From the NCBI GenBank assembly GCA_029204225.1, contig CM055092.1, positions 74,378,857 through 74,442,856 of the forward strand: a DNA stretch of 64,000 nt, in the 5' to 3' direction. The translations under genes were made by a program, and so were the position numbers. Below are positions 12,401-22,030 of this stretch, piece by piece. Origin of the DNA: Diphasiastrum complanatum (taxonomy: Eukaryota > Streptophyta > Lycopodiopsida > Lycopodiales > Lycopodiaceae). The notes below the pieces were generated by a model, which was not told where the DNA came from, searched no databases, and worked only from the letters and a program-made list of their open reading frames with translations. Within the stretch, counting starts at the first letter, position 1. The number at the start of each line of letters is the position of its first letter.

Positions 12401-15400
12401 TTTGGATCCCTCCCCTGATATTGCAACACAAGCTTATGTATCCAACTACAATAAGGTCTGTCTTCATGCAATTTGCTTTCTTTGTGTGTCTATTTGATGG
12501 AATGTGCATCTGAGTCAAGTTTAAATATTTATTTGTCTCTGTACTCACGTATGCATTAGTCGTTCACACAGCTGAAGCTCAATTGTGTCCGTCCTGCAAC
12601 TCGACGATATAGACTGAAGGGACCTGGGCTTGACAGAAAGATACGTTTAGCTGCTGCCAGGGCTCTCATGAAAGCAGATAATTTGGTAAAACGTAGACAT
12701 TCTCTGCCAGACATGTTGGATGATATGTGCCAAGATAATACAGGAGCAGACAGAAAAAATGACTCATATATCGAGAATAGCATTGCTGCTGAAGACCACT
12801 TAAACTATGCAGGACACGTTTTGGGCAGCTCAGTTGTTCAGGAACCTCTTAGAGCCGTCATATCTGGACAACCTCAAACGTTTGTATCACAAGCAACATC
12901 ATATCACAATGAAGTTTCGGGTCCTGAAATTTTGCATGGTTTGCCGATCCCAGCTGGACAAATATCATCATCACTTGGAATAACCATTCCTACACCACCA
13001 GCGACATCCTCACTTTTGACGTCTACGCCTGATTCTACTGGAGGTGCTGATGCGCGACCAATGGGCTTGTCAGGGCTTGGTAAACAAGATAGCAAAGATC
13101 TGTTGTCAACCAGGAAGTCAGAACCAAGAAAACTCAAGCCAGAACCAGATAAATCAGAGAAAGTTCAGCTGCAACAAACACTATTTCAGAGAGCTGAATC
13201 AAAAGGGCTGTGTACTGACAGAAACCAATTTGTGCTACAGTTCAAGCCTGAAAGTCAACAGTTGTTGCAACCATCACCTTCTCATAAAGAGAGAACGTCT
13301 GAAGAGCTAGCACAGGTAGAGATGAAAATGCCATCTCACACAGAGCTGAACGAGATGTGCAATGTTAAATCTGAAGCTCAGGAGAATGACCGTTTTTACC
13401 ACCAGCCAGATGACAATGAGAAGTACCAACAAGAGGACAAAAGAACTGAAGTTGATCAATCACAACAAATGCCTCAACAGAACTTACAGCATTCATTTGG
13501 GAAGTTACAGCCAAGCTCTCAACAGTGGCAAAGTATTGGACTGCCATCACTTCAGCATGATCCTCGTTTTGAAAGACATGACTCAAAGGATGACAATCGT
13601 AAGAAAGATGAAGTTGCTCAAAAAAGAAAACTCATTCAAAACATAGTTCTGCCAAAGCCTGATAATCGATTGATGCAATTGCCAACAGCACTCAGATCTC
13701 CTCAAATCATGCAGCCTTCATCACCTTCAACAGCATTTGGTGCAGTTTCAACTAACTCTGGTGATTTGTCAGTAAGTGCATCAGTTGCGCTCTCTTCTCC
13801 GACAGGGTCAGTTACAATGAGAGACAAGTATCAATCTTCTCAAGTGATGCCGTTGACTTTAACAACAACAGGAATGTTGGATCAATCAATTCATATGTCA
13901 CAGATGCAGCCTTCGAACATACATTTGTCACGAAGAAGAACCAATTCTCTTCCAAAAAGCGGGCCAGGATCTGCAGCAGCTATCTTGCCTTCAAATGCTT
14001 CAACTTCCATGCCTTCAGCTGTAGTGAATAGTCCATCAAATGGGACCACACCAACGACAGTAGGTGCGAAGGTCGAGCAAGGCTCAACTGGACAGGGACA
14101 AATCAAACAGCCTGTTGACGTCTTGAAGAGTTTAGTTTCTTGTATGCAAAGGTAATCTAATTGCGACCTGATGTTTATGGTAAAAAGCGTTGCTGCCTTA
14201 AGTAAGCTATCTGGTAACCTGAAACTTAATGCAAAGTTTATCTGTATACAAAAGGTGGATGCTCTAGAACAAAAAATATGTCCGTTGCAGGGGCTATTTT
14301 GAGATCAGAATTGCTCATGTAAATTGGTTACTGGTTTGGAAGCAGGCATGGAAAGCATATCAAAGAGCAGAAATCGGAAGACTTACCACCAGTCAATAAG
14401 ACACGTCCTTCTTGGCAATTGTTGTCACTTGCTCTTTCTGACACATCTGATGATTACAAAGAACTTAAGGGCCAAAGAAGCTTGGCTAATTCATTGGTTG
14501 GCGGAAATATCAATGCTCGTAAGACACGGTTTTTGCAATTTACACGCACGGAACCTCTTTATCCAGGTAACCTGGTTATCGTGAAAAGTAGTAGCAAGCA
14601 CTTTATGTCAAGTACGTATGGAAATTATGTAGTATTTTCTATTCTGTTCAGACAGCTTTCCTTGAATTCAGGAAGTTGAATATCACGTTTCTGCAGGACC
14701 CAACTATTCTGTTATGTACCATCGAACACGGTTGAGGTTGGTGCTCTGTGGACGGGGAAAAGATGCAATGGTTGAAGCAGTTATTCAGATTGGGGATGAC
14801 CAAGATGACGAAGTTCCAAATACTGGTCCTCCTTACATTGTCCTCCCAGCACTCACAAATGCTGTAAGAGCTTGCGGCTTCCAAAATTGTTCTATTTCAA
14901 GTTGTTAAGAACAAATTAAAAGCGAGACGTTCTTCTACTTAAGTTGTAATAAGAGGTCATTTTGAAAGGGTTACAGTGAGGTACATTTTACAGCTTTGTC
15001 TTCTTGTTATTATTACAAAGGGAACATGTGAGGCAGTTCTATTGGACAAGAATCTCTCACGTGCTTCCTTGTTGGACATTGTTCAGGAAGTTGCAGATCT
15101 CTTCGCAAAGCAATTTGCTATCTTGGTAACTTCCATTGCTTAAGTATTCTGTAAAGAGAGAGTATCTATCTGGGCAAGCTTCATCATTAACGTTTTGATC
15201 ACTTATGCATGAAGAAACCATAACATAGCAATCAACGTAATTTCAGTTCTGCTGCTCATGTTTTTTTGAATGCGCAGCTTCTAATACACAAATAATGTTT
15301 GTTAATCTCTTTGCGATTGAGACAGTTGGAAAGGGAAGGTTTTGAGTTGGTGGAAGATCAAGTGCAACCGTTTGCCCGTGGGAATACCATGAATACCGTA

Positions 15401-16762
15401 GCTTCAACACCACATCAATTGCCTACTGGGGGTCCATCATCATTGGGAGCTTCTCTTGCTCAACTCGGTTCTCCAAGAATGATGGTTAACCAAAACATGT
15501 CAACCATTTCGGACAATCTCATGTCTTCTTTGACTCAGATGCAACTTCCTTCGCCCAACGCTCTAGGTGGAGTTCGTTTGCCACCGCAAGGCATGCCCCA
15601 AAATCGTCAACTTTCTGTAAACTATCTGAATCAGACCGGAACACAAGGATCTTCAAAGCCTTTGCAACAACTTGATACAGGTACATCTCAACTGGCCGCT
15701 GTACAACAGCACCAACAGCTGCAAAGGCCATCTCAACTACTGGCAGCCAGTCAACTTGCGACTCAGTTGGGTGCCACAACTCATAATCCTGGACAGCAAC
15801 TTCCACAGATGGCTATACCTGCAGATCAGTTACAACAGTTTCAACTTCTGCAGAGACAAAGCTTGCTTCAGCGAAAGATGCTATTGCCAGGAGGGTTGGG
15901 AAACCTTCGAAATATGAATAACATGAGCAGTATGGGAATCCCAGTGAGTGGTGTGCAGGGTGGTATTGGTAGCATGATAGGGGGTATAAATGGAATGAAT
16001 AATGTTGCTGCTATGGCAGGGATGAACAACATCGCAGCATCCATTGGGAGCATGTCCAATTTGGGGAATATAGGTCAGCTGTCAAATATGGGGGCAATTG
16101 GTCAAAATAGTGGTGTTGCTAATATGATTAATCAGCAAATTCGCCCTGGCACAATGAATCAAGTTCAAGCAGCGGCAGCTTTGCAGTCAAAATCTAGAAT
16201 GGCACCTGTTAAAATTCGTCCCTTGGGTACTGCTAGTCCCCCGGTCAGGAACAATGTCGAGAACATCTCAGGAATGACTGCTACAAATCAGGTGCATGTG
16301 TCGGGTGGGGTCAATATGATGAGTCCATCTTTGGGCAGGGGTAATTTGATTCCCATGCAACGAGCAGCAGTACCAGGCATGGGGCCACCGAGAGTGCCTG
16401 CTGCCTCAAGTATTGCTGGGCAGGGCTACTATTCAAATTCACAGCAGCTGAATTCGCAGCAGCTTAATTCCCAACAGCTTAGTAATAATCAAATAAGTTC
16501 CCCACAGTTGAACACACATCATCTTAGTTCACAGCAGTTAAGCTCACAACAGATAAGCCCTCAATCATTAAGTGTTGGGGGACTGGGTTCATTGGTTGGT
16601 GGTCCCCAAAGTCCCCAGTTGAGCTCACAGACGCTGGGATCAGTCGGATCTTTAACAAGTTCGCCGATGGATTTGCAGAATACAAATCGTGTTGGCTCAT
16701 TAACTTCAGCAGCGGGGCAGGGCAGGACACCTATTTCTCAGCCACAAACTGGCCAATCTTGA
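412..16762 (+). CDS. PHL: SPT20-like / PHYTOCHROME-DEPENDENT LATE-FLOWERING (PHL) homologue, 5' end outside window
   Basis: Eleven coding exons join in frame at GT/AG borders: 412-544, 705-769, 901-978, 1442-1522, 12022-12189, 12357-12455, 12560-14151, 14346-14580, 14672-14863, 15021-15125 and 15326-16762 (TGA). That gives about 1394 residues; a first exon with the start codon must lie upstream. The N-terminal part has the Spt20-domain signature: NLFQDGFSLGKPAE, then LYPYDRTSE, LPGDMLNGIPCKYIDG and WTYQDFL. The middle is Ser/Gln-rich. A second conserved block follows (SLVGGNINARKTRFLQF). The C-terminus is Gln/Met/Gly-rich, with an NSQQL-type repeat at 16435-16570. Known: plant PHL proteins are SAGA-type SPT20 relatives, and Arabidopsis PHL acts with phytochrome B and CONSTANS in flowering. 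Inferred: a nuclear transcriptional co-regulator. The acceptor at 12560 could instead be 12572 (both in phase), and the 14580 donor is chosen because it restores phase. Overall identity is confident; exact splice sites are less so. Confidence 0.9.
1714..2159 (+). repeat. Gypsy-1 5' LTR, first part (interrupted)
   Basis: It matches 10231-10613 at its start and at its end (the GGTAACCGG-like and GCGGT blocks). The last bases agtag (2155-2159) are the copia target duplication, repeated at 7573-7577. The final 9 bp of the LTR, ending in CA, lie at 7578-7586. Confidence 0.85.
2160..2558 (+). repeat. Copia-1 5' LTR
   Basis: 399 bp, TG...CA, apparently identical to 7174-7572. It should carry the element promoter. 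It is followed directly by the PBS. Confidence 0.93.
2559..2575 (+). promoter_or_regulatory. Copia-1 primer-binding site
   Basis: TGGTATCAGAGCAGGTT lies immediately after the LTR CA end. It is complementary to the 3' end of plant initiator tRNA-Met, the usual minus-strand primer of plant copia elements. Confidence 0.9.
3028..7179 (+). CDS. Copia-1 gag-pol polyprotein, 1383 residues, intact
   Basis: One uninterrupted frame runs from the ATG at 3028 to TGA at 7177-7179, which overlaps the 3' LTR start. Domains in order: UBN2-type gag (about residues 1-240, starting near SKLDGTNYRVWKFK); CCHC knuckle CNYCGKYGHFAFEC (about 254-267); aspartic protease DSGASKH (about 316); GAG pre-integrase LWHERYGHLS (about 446); integrase core with HSDLCGPM (about 511), FVDDFSRK and NGVAERKN (about 609); RVT_2 reverse transcriptase from GCKWVYKT (about 911) with YVDDLL (about 1062); RNase H with DSDWAGD (about 1227) and KHIEVDQHFIRE (about 1320). 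All key catalytic motifs are present and no stop or frameshift is visible. Order PR-INT-RT-RH is diagnostic of Ty1/copia. Confidence 0.97.
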   Translation: MASLGESLLGESSKLDGTNYRVWKFKIANILMDKNCWEVMTGTEPVPTSDPELKDYMNRRHKAHRIINLSVKDNIIPHICNARDAADAWTILKSMFETVDSAKLVYLQNRLHTLKMEAGATIGDHITKVKDLLDQLASVGEKVSDRSIVPIVLNSLSFNYQDYVMSLSAREKLPTFGELCGLLLQEEMRRKNLSEREDNPELAFASKKKQNFQKKGKGKKKNSKQSLEQQVSKLQVGEESSTNSSSTPKRKGNCNYCGKYGHFAFECRKKQSDQKKGKNQQSHFVDKVAEEEQSGVLELFTAALSSESTFGGWYIDSGASKHMTPHRDWFSTYEETEDSQHVCLGDNSTRMVRGKGTVAIQLSSGEVKEIKSVLHVPGLAKNLLSVGAITKQNMVVEFNDSKCLVKDKEKNFKVVAKGMQEGGLYKLFTTIPSQEALSARDTNRDKLWHERYGHLSYKSLQVLNRHKMVVDLPSIKSSSDTCEACALGKQQRKKFPKEKATRAKGILELVHSDLCGPMQVKSAGGAYYLMTFVDDFSRKVWVYFLKLKSEAFKYFKQWKAMVENHTGKRLKTLRSDKGGEYISDEFKDLCKACGIKRQFTAPHTPQQNGVAERKNRSIVECARSMLKAKGLPNSFWAEAVATAVFLLNRSPTKAVEGITPEEAYSGKKPKVGSLRVFGCTAYAHIPKDLRKKLDAKSVKCVFLGYSEGEKAYVLYDLENRRKILSRDVIFDEEHAPKIQEQEKEGITEFIPLIDSTDEDPSQESRKPQVQEQQQEIEPTSSRPLFGQVPEAEVGDKRKTKTVPWDTWSPSTSPTARKKLPRWYWETIKEGQMIEEGESSEQGVRRSLRSHERQETNFALMSTILNADEPQFFHEAVREKVWQHAMQEEYDSIVKNDTWELTTLPEGKQPIGCKWVYKTKFHANGTVDKYKARLVAKGYAQQEGLDYDETFAPVAKMTSIRTVLAIASYFDWDVHQMDVKSAFLNGHLQEEVYMEQPQGFEITGKENLVCRLKKALYGLKQAPRAWYSRIDEYFARQGFEKSKSDCNLYVFREGEDFVVVVLYVDDLLITGSNKKLIACVKKNLSNEFEMKDLGLLHYCLGVEVWKGKRCLFISQAKYAQKLLKKFNMQESKPISTPMDASNKPSKDDGPAFADETLYRQLVGSLIYLTTTRPDIAYAVGIASQYMCKPTEAHWKAAKRILRYVRGTVTYGIGYTDDGNLQLEGYSDSDWAGDRDDRRSTTGYCFSLGSGAISWCSKKQPTIALSSTEAEYRATTRSACEAIWLRRLLEDMQIAQVRPTLLHCDNQSCIQLARNPVYHARTKHIEVDQHFIREKVHSGEIELVYCDTNDQTADIFTKPLSKDKFEKFRTLLGVSLNKIAIKGGC
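7174..7572 (+). repeat. Copia-1 3' LTR
   Basis: Matches 2160-2558 base for base as far as I can read. It is preceded by the G-rich polypurine tract and followed by agtag. Confidence 0.93.
8165..8725 (+). pseudogene. Gypsy-1 gag remnant
   Basis: The original gag start is probably ATG at 8165 (MDPSPST), but a TAG follows within eight codons. An open stretch at 8213-8725 encodes a gypsy gag with WIDRWKSQF, LAIMYLRSKAFTWWQDL and WEDFCKAFKAVF, typical of the retrotransposon gag domain. It ends by frameshift or stop near 8725. Gypsy-2 carries the same start (MDPSPS) at 18690, which supports the inferred N-terminus. No zinc knuckle is visible. Confidence 0.8.
8830..10215 (+). pseudogene. Gypsy-1 pol remnant: RNase H end, integrase, chromodomain-like tail
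   Basis: Broken frames encode, in order: the RNase H C-terminus (HKARWLEMLQEFHYDI, then YWKGTSNN and ALSRI) near 8850-8945; a decayed zinc-binding segment near 9205-9250; the integrase core WESVSMDFVVGLPRAG near 9335-9390; GLPNDIVSDQDSKFIGKFWQ near 9510-9570 with HPESDGQSERMNQ near 9620-9660; and a chromodomain-like end (EYLVRWKGSSEDEDI) near 10110-10160. Several in-frame stops and frameshifts are present. The preceding reverse transcriptase is missing, so gag runs almost straight into RNase H. Confidence 0.82.
10231..10613 (+). repeat. Gypsy-1 3' LTR
   Basis: 383 bp, TGTTAGGG...GTAACA, followed by the duplicated ctaag. Compared with the 5' LTR it lacks about 70 bp between the GTCGGAGGTCGG and GTTCGGTTCC blocks and carries scattered substitutions. 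This points to a clearly older insertion than Copia-1. Confidence 0.85.
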
Positions 16763-16896
16763 TTGCTGAAGCTGTGAGTTCTGGAGAACCTAAATGCTCT
16801 TCTTTTGGCTTCATTCTTTCTGCAACAGTTATATTTCTATTTTGATAGCATTTTTGGGCTCCTACCAGAAACTTAAACTTTTCCAGCTTTTGGAAC
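16763..16896 (+). other. PHL 3' untranslated region up to a copia LTR
   Basis: Only 134 bp separate the PHL stop codon from a copia-type LTR starting TGTTAG at 16897. No clear polyadenylation hexamer was recognised in this piece, so transcript ends may fall inside the LTR. Confidence 0.5.
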
Positions 16897-17668
16897 TGTT
16901 AGAAATTAATGTTTATTTTGTAACCCTCATGTTTCTAGGGCGTGCGTGCGTGCTATTTTAGGGGCCTATACTTTTCTTAGGTTAGTCAAAATCATATGCA
17001 TGTAGTAGAGCTCTGAAGATTTACAATTAGGCTCAGATTTTGACTTAGTAACTAATTGGGACTTTTACCTAATATAGACACTAGTTTTAAGAATTTGCTT
17101 TCAGCATAGCCTTTAGCTTAAGATAGATCTAGGAATATTGTACAAGGAGGATCAGCACCCACCTCAAGTTAATCTATAGGAAGCTTCATCATAGAATCTA
17201 AGATATATTGTTTTGCTCAATCAATTCTTGATTGAATGTGTGAGTGCTAATATGATTGCTACACTCCTATCTAACAAATTTAGCCATAATTCCAATATGG
17301 TATCAGAGCATAACTTTGCTGATTGTGTAGTTCTGCTGAAGAAGGTTCGGCTGCTGCTGAGGGATGGCTGTTGGAATTAGATTTGTATCAGCTGCTCGCT
17401 GGAATGGCTACAAATTTGGTTACTGAAATTGGTCGCTACAGATAAGCAGATTGGATCGCTGGGAGATCACCTATGCAGGTCAGGTCGCTGGGAGATCACA
17501 ACTCATGTCTGCAGGTCAGATTGCTGAAGAAAATTCAGGACAGGGAGCGCTGCTACAAAAGGATAGCTACTGAGTTAGCAGATCACTGAAGAAGTTTCAG
17601 GACACGGAGTGCTTGATCGCTTGAAATTCGTGAGCTTGGTCTGCTCACTGATCTGCCAGGTTATAGAT
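16897..17668 (+). mobile_element. Copia-5' fragment: LTR, PBS and leader, truncated
   Basis: A roughly 401-bp LTR (16897-17297) starts TGTTAGAAATTAATG and is followed at 17298 by TGGTATCAGAGCA, a tRNA-Met PBS, and a leader. The sequence is cut off at about 17669 by Gypsy-2. The LTR start resembles that of Copia-2 (TGTTAGGAATTAATG at 37916), so they are probably related families. No gag or pol is left. Confidence 0.75.
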
Positions 17669-18689
17669 TGGTAGGGACCCAACTCCCTTGGGTCCCAAAC
17701 CCAACTTGAAGCTGAACGTCAACTGGGCCCGTTGACTTGACCAATGACTGGCCTGTTAACCATTCATTCTATCTACCTAGGAGAAGGTGGATGGTGGGCG
17801 CTTGTGCACAGCCAGGATGAGTGCTAGCCTGAGGTAGGAGATGGCAGATGGTCTTGGTAGTGTCATGGGACGCTGTCAGGGTTGGAGGTCGGATCTCGCT
17901 TGTCACAGGTCACGGGCCAGGGCACGGAAGGTGGATTTGGATTGGATCCTATGGCGGGGTGGATCGTGTGACGTTTGGTTCCTTGTGGGTAACCGACACC
18001 TGGCGGTTTGCGCGGAAAGAGGTTGTAACATTTGGTATCAGAGCCACCGCATTTTTTAGGCAGGTTTGCTCAATCCGTAAGCGGCAAACAATAAGTGTTA
18101 CATTTTTTTTAATCCTGATCTCGTCGCATCAAGCCCGGATTCAGCTTTTGTTTGATTTTCCTTAGTTTCTCAGTTTTTGAATTTTGGCAAAAAAAAAAAA
18201 CGAGGGTGGTTTTTTGTAGCTGCGCACAGGGGCTGCCTCGCGGGCGGCACTGCCGTGTGGGCAGGTGGTGTGCGAGGGGCGCACAGGTAGGTGGTCCGCA
18301 GGCGGCCAACCATCCAGCGACGGTGGGGGGGTCAGCGGCGCGCGTGTGCTGTGCCTACAGCTGTGGGTTTGTGCACCTGCGTGGCGGGACGGGCTGCTTA
18401 GGTGGCTCAAGAACAATCTGCCACCTCACCAAACTGCCTATGTGGAGCCCTTGCTGGCCAAGAAACAGGCTAGGTGGCATCCCTTTGAAGTTGGTTTCAT
18501 GTGAGTGGTGGAGTGCTACCTATTATCACATCTCTCTCTTGGCTGAGTACAAATCCTGGTGGCAGCTATGGACAATACCACTTTGGATGTGTCTAGCTTG
18601 CAAGTTTGAGGGTGTGAAACTTCTTTTTCTTTTGTTATACTTGTATTCGTCTTCTTTTCCTCTTGCCTATCCTCCTTCATAGCTGAATT

Positions 18690-19215
18690 ATGGATCCTAG
18701 CCCTTCCACACTGCTTGTCTCCTTGTGTGGAGGCTAAGGCCCCTACCTCTATCTTGGATTCCGATACTTTGCTGTCGGCTATCAACAATCTATAGCAATA
18801 GATTGTCGATATGCAGGCAAGACACGCAAAGGATCAGCAGGAAATTGGAATTGAGGGGGCTAATGCAGTCCAGGCAACTACTGCACTAGCCCTTGTTTAC
18901 TCCTAAAATTTTATGGGGGAAAAGAAAGACAGAGCCCTTGAAGTGGTCACTTTGTGGATTGATCGATGGAACTTGCACTTTTCCATGCACGATTCTTCCG
19001 ACGAGAACAAGGTCAACCTGGCTATCATGTACTTGTGAGGTCAAGCTTTAACCTGGTGGCAAGGCTTGAGGGGTAAGCCTAAAGCACCCAGCACCCAGGA
19101 TGTGGGAAGATTTTTGTAAGGCCTTCAAGGCGGCCTTCCTTCCTATCTTGGATGACTTTGACTTTTATCGACAATATGCGACGATACAGATGGGGAACCG
19201 GTCCCTTGATTAGTA
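18690..19215 (+). pseudogene. Gypsy-2 gag, 5' part
   Basis: It starts ATGGATCCTAGCCC (MDPSPS) and parallels Gypsy-1 gag (leucine-rich start, then WIDRW- and NLAIMYL-like pieces), with stops and frameshifts throughout. It is interrupted at 19216 by the MITE and resumes at 19927. Confidence 0.7.
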
Positions 19216-19216
19216 C

Positions 19217-19926
19217 CATAGATGCACTGCGTTTCTGAAATGCGTTTCAGAATCGCGTTCAGAAATGCGTTTCTGAAATTTTAAAAAAAATTCCAGAAAC
19301 GTTTTTTTTATATATATATATATATTTTGGTTTTTTTATGGGCAATATGGGTATCAGATGAAAGCTCTAATCAAGAGCATAATTACTGTGTAGTTTGTCG
19401 ACTGTTTCGGGTGCATGATGGTCGAGTTCAGGTGCATTAATCCATGTTGGGTTCTGTCAAGGATAAAAATTCAAAACTAACCTCTAGCCTGTCTGTTACG
19501 ATCACAGATGGTCCCAGTAAGTGTGTTTTTGCTCAGGGAGTTGGAAGGCCAAGTCATGAAAAGGCCTTACCGTCGGGCCTGCCGTTGGGGGGCCTTACCC
19601 CGGACCTTGCCGTTGGGGGGCGTTGCCCCCCAAACCCCCCACCGGGGGGCTACCGCCCCCTGGACCCCCCGTTTCTCGGGGGGCTACCGCCCCTTGAACC
19701 CCGTGAGCATTTATTGAAAACCAGAGCAAATAACAACCAAATAGCTATTGAAAATAAGATTTGTTTGTGCCCCATCTACTGCGCTTCTGAGAGGCAAAAT
19801 GTTGGTTTGACCATTGATCCCCTAAAAAAATTTCAGCCATAAGCTATTTTTCCAATTTTTTTTTTTTTTTTTTGCGATTTTGGGAGGAGAAACGCGTTTT
19901 TTGAAATGCGATTCTGTGCAACTATG
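19217..19926 (+). mobile_element. hAT-type non-autonomous element (MITE-X copy 1) inside Gypsy-2 gag
   Basis: The termini are CATAGATGCAC and its inverted partner GTGCAACTATG. The 8-bp target duplication attagtac is exact (19209-19216 and 19927-19934). The undisturbed gag site in Gypsy-1 (GATTAGTATTTGCAAG near 8670) shows the pre-insertion sequence. The element is 710 bp with repeats of the ACGCGTTTC/GAAATGCG kind inside each end, and a GC-rich block at 19560-19700 with reiterated GGGGGCTACCGCCCC-like pieces that could fold. No transposase. An 8-bp duplication and CA...TG ends fit hAT. Confidence 0.85.
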
Positions 19927-20379
19927 ATTAGTACTTGCAAGAATTTTGAGAGGTATATTCTCGTTTTGCCACTAGAATAGATCCTCTTTTAGTGAAATTG
20001 CATTTTATTCTCGTATATACGATGATACTCATATAGTGGCTAGGCCTGAGACTGGGTTCAACCAAAAGTAAAGGCTAGGAAACCGTTCTTTTCAAAGAAA
20101 GGAAAAGACAAGGCAAAGGAAGCACCTTCGGGTCCCAGTAAATCAAAGAAAGATCTATTATGGACCAGGAGACCTTTCCTAAAGCCATTAGCGACAATCT
20201 ATGCTTTAATTGCATGGAACTAGAAAAGGAGGCAAGCCAAAGGGGCTTCTTATAAGACACTAGTTAACTCTAGCATATCTAGTATTGATCTTTCCTTTGC
20301 TAGCAATTTTGTGTGTGAGCATTGTTGTTTTAACATGGTAGTTTTTGGTCCTCACGGCCTCATTCGAATGAAGGGGGTT

Positions 20380-21790
20380 GTTGGTGGCCAAGTCGTAAAT
20401 AGTTTTATTTGATGATGGTTCTACACACAATTTTATTAACTCTAGTTTGTTGCAGAAGCTAAAGGTGGAAACAGAGCAAAGTGACCAACGCTATGTTGTG
20501 AAGCTGGCAACGGGAGCAGAAAGCCAAGTATGGGACCGTATACCTCATCTATTGATTTAAATACAAGCCTATAAGGATAACTTAGACTTTCATATCATGA
20601 ATCTAGATACAGTAGTTGTGATACTTGGTAAGAAGTGATTCTATGAGAAGAATGAGTCGCTAAAGAAAAACTATGTAAACTCACATTTTGTTGTTCTTGC
20701 GTAACGGCTCACTCATTGAATTGAATGAATATGGATGTTTCTTCTCCTTATATGCTTTTTGCTTTAGAAACGGTTGAATGCATGAATATTGTGGATTGTG
20801 ATTCACACATGTGTGGGTTGAAGGATTTCACTTATCATGAGAAATGCAATTTACAAAGTTATAACATGCAACTTGCCTTAATGTCTAACAACCTAAAAGA
20901 AGGAAATTTGACGAAAGGTGAAATCTTTAGGAGACTTAGACAAGAATTTAATGACGTTTTCCCATAACAGCTTCCTGAGGGTCTTCTCCTCTCTAGGGGA
21001 GTTGACCATGGTATTAAATTCCTTCTTGGTAGCTCGCCTGTTTCTTTGTATCTCTATAGGATGAATACTACCGAAGAGGACGAAGTTTGTAGGCAACTAC
21101 AAAACTACCTTAAGATGGGCCATGTAAGGCCTAGTAAGGGGAGCCCCAGTTATTTTAGTTGGTAAAAAAGACGGAGGTACTTGTCTGTGTGTAGACTTTA
21201 AAAAATTAAATAAATTAATAATAAAACCTCAAATGGATGAACTGGTTGGTCGATTGCATGGTGCCTTGGAGGAGCATCTCAGGACTGTCTTAATGTTACT
21301 TAGACAGGAGAAGCTCTTTGCCAAGGGGTCCAAATGAGTTTTCTTTCAGAAGAGATTGATCTTGGTCACGTTATTTCGGACCATGGGTTGGAAATTGACC
21401 CAAATAAAGTCCGTCAGATTCGTGAATGGCCAATTCCTCAAACCGTTCGGGAGGTTAAGTCCTTTTTGGGCTTCACGGGGTTTTTTCATAGATTTATCGT
21501 GGGATATGCGATAATCGCATTGCCCTTGACAAATGTCCTCGAAGGGGCAAAAAGAACCAGCTGACACAGTAAATACAGTCTTCCAGTTACATGGATTGAA
21601 GAGATGAATCAAAGTTTTGAGAACCTCAAATATGGTGTATCTACAACGCCTATTTTACACATAGTGGATCCTAACAAGCCGTGTGTGCTTGAAACAGATG
21701 CCAGTGACTATGCTAAAGGTGCAGTCCTATATCAGGATGGTAGGTTGGTTGCTTTTGAAAGCAAAAAGTCCCTTATATACACAAACTCAA
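20380..21790 (+). pseudogene. Gypsy-2 pol remnant: protease, RT, RNase H
   Basis: Broken frames show a protease-like stretch near 20410-20460 (FDDGSTHNFINSSLLQKL). An RT stretch lies near 20970-21160 (QLPEGLL, VDHGIKFLLGSSPVSLYLYRM, LKMGHVRPSKG). Then come GHVISDHGLEIDPNKV with VKSFLGFTGFFHRFI near 21370-21500, and an RNase H start near 21600-21760 (PCVLETDASDYAKGAVL). The order is that of Ty3/gypsy. The YxDD region is not readable. Confidence 0.78.
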
Positions 21791-22030
21791 TCATTGGGAG
21801 GTACCTTTTCCAATCAGACTATCTCCTGAAAACATATGCATGAAGCATATCTTCCATAGACTGGTTAGTACTCTCAGTCTGACCATATGACTCTAGATGA
21901 TCTGATGAACCCTAGACTTAAAGTGGTTACAAGTATATCAAACACAAAGTGCCAGAACTTGCCAATGGGTTCAATTTCTTGGTCACTGACAATATTATTT
22001 GGCAAACTATACAACTTGATATTATGAGAT
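21781..22030 (-). pseudogene. Inverted gypsy integrase fragment
   Basis: Read on the minus strand this gives fragments such as GQTESTNQ, then QSMEDMLHAYVF and DWKRYLPMIEFV, which is the C-terminal half of a gypsy integrase. The adjoining FWQ and TTLSLG pieces also match Gypsy-1 integrase at 9560-9610. It abuts the plus-strand Gypsy-2 RNase H, so either Gypsy-2 was internally inverted or a second element joins here. Confidence 0.7.

Larger units (their letters stand above)
17669..21780 (+). mobile_element. Gypsy-2: second copy of the Gypsy-1 family, decayed and truncated
   Basis: The 5' LTR (17669-18030) matches the Gypsy-1 LTR with an internal deletion and starts TGGTAGGGACCC. The PBS TGGTATCAGAGCCACCG follows. 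The interior has broken gag (18690-19210 and 19927-20040), a protease region near 20400-20650, RT (20945-21240) and an RT end/RNase H region (21334-21790). A hAT-type MITE splits gag at 19217-19926. No 3' LTR is visible; past about 21780 the sequence turns into minus-strand integrase. Unlike Gypsy-1 this copy keeps RT traces. Confidence 0.8.

Noticed and set aside
14291-14345. Alternative PHL acceptor at 14290 reading GYFEIRIAHVNW
   Set aside because: That frame hits a stop before the conserved SLVGGN block; the acceptor at 14345 keeps the conserved frame open.
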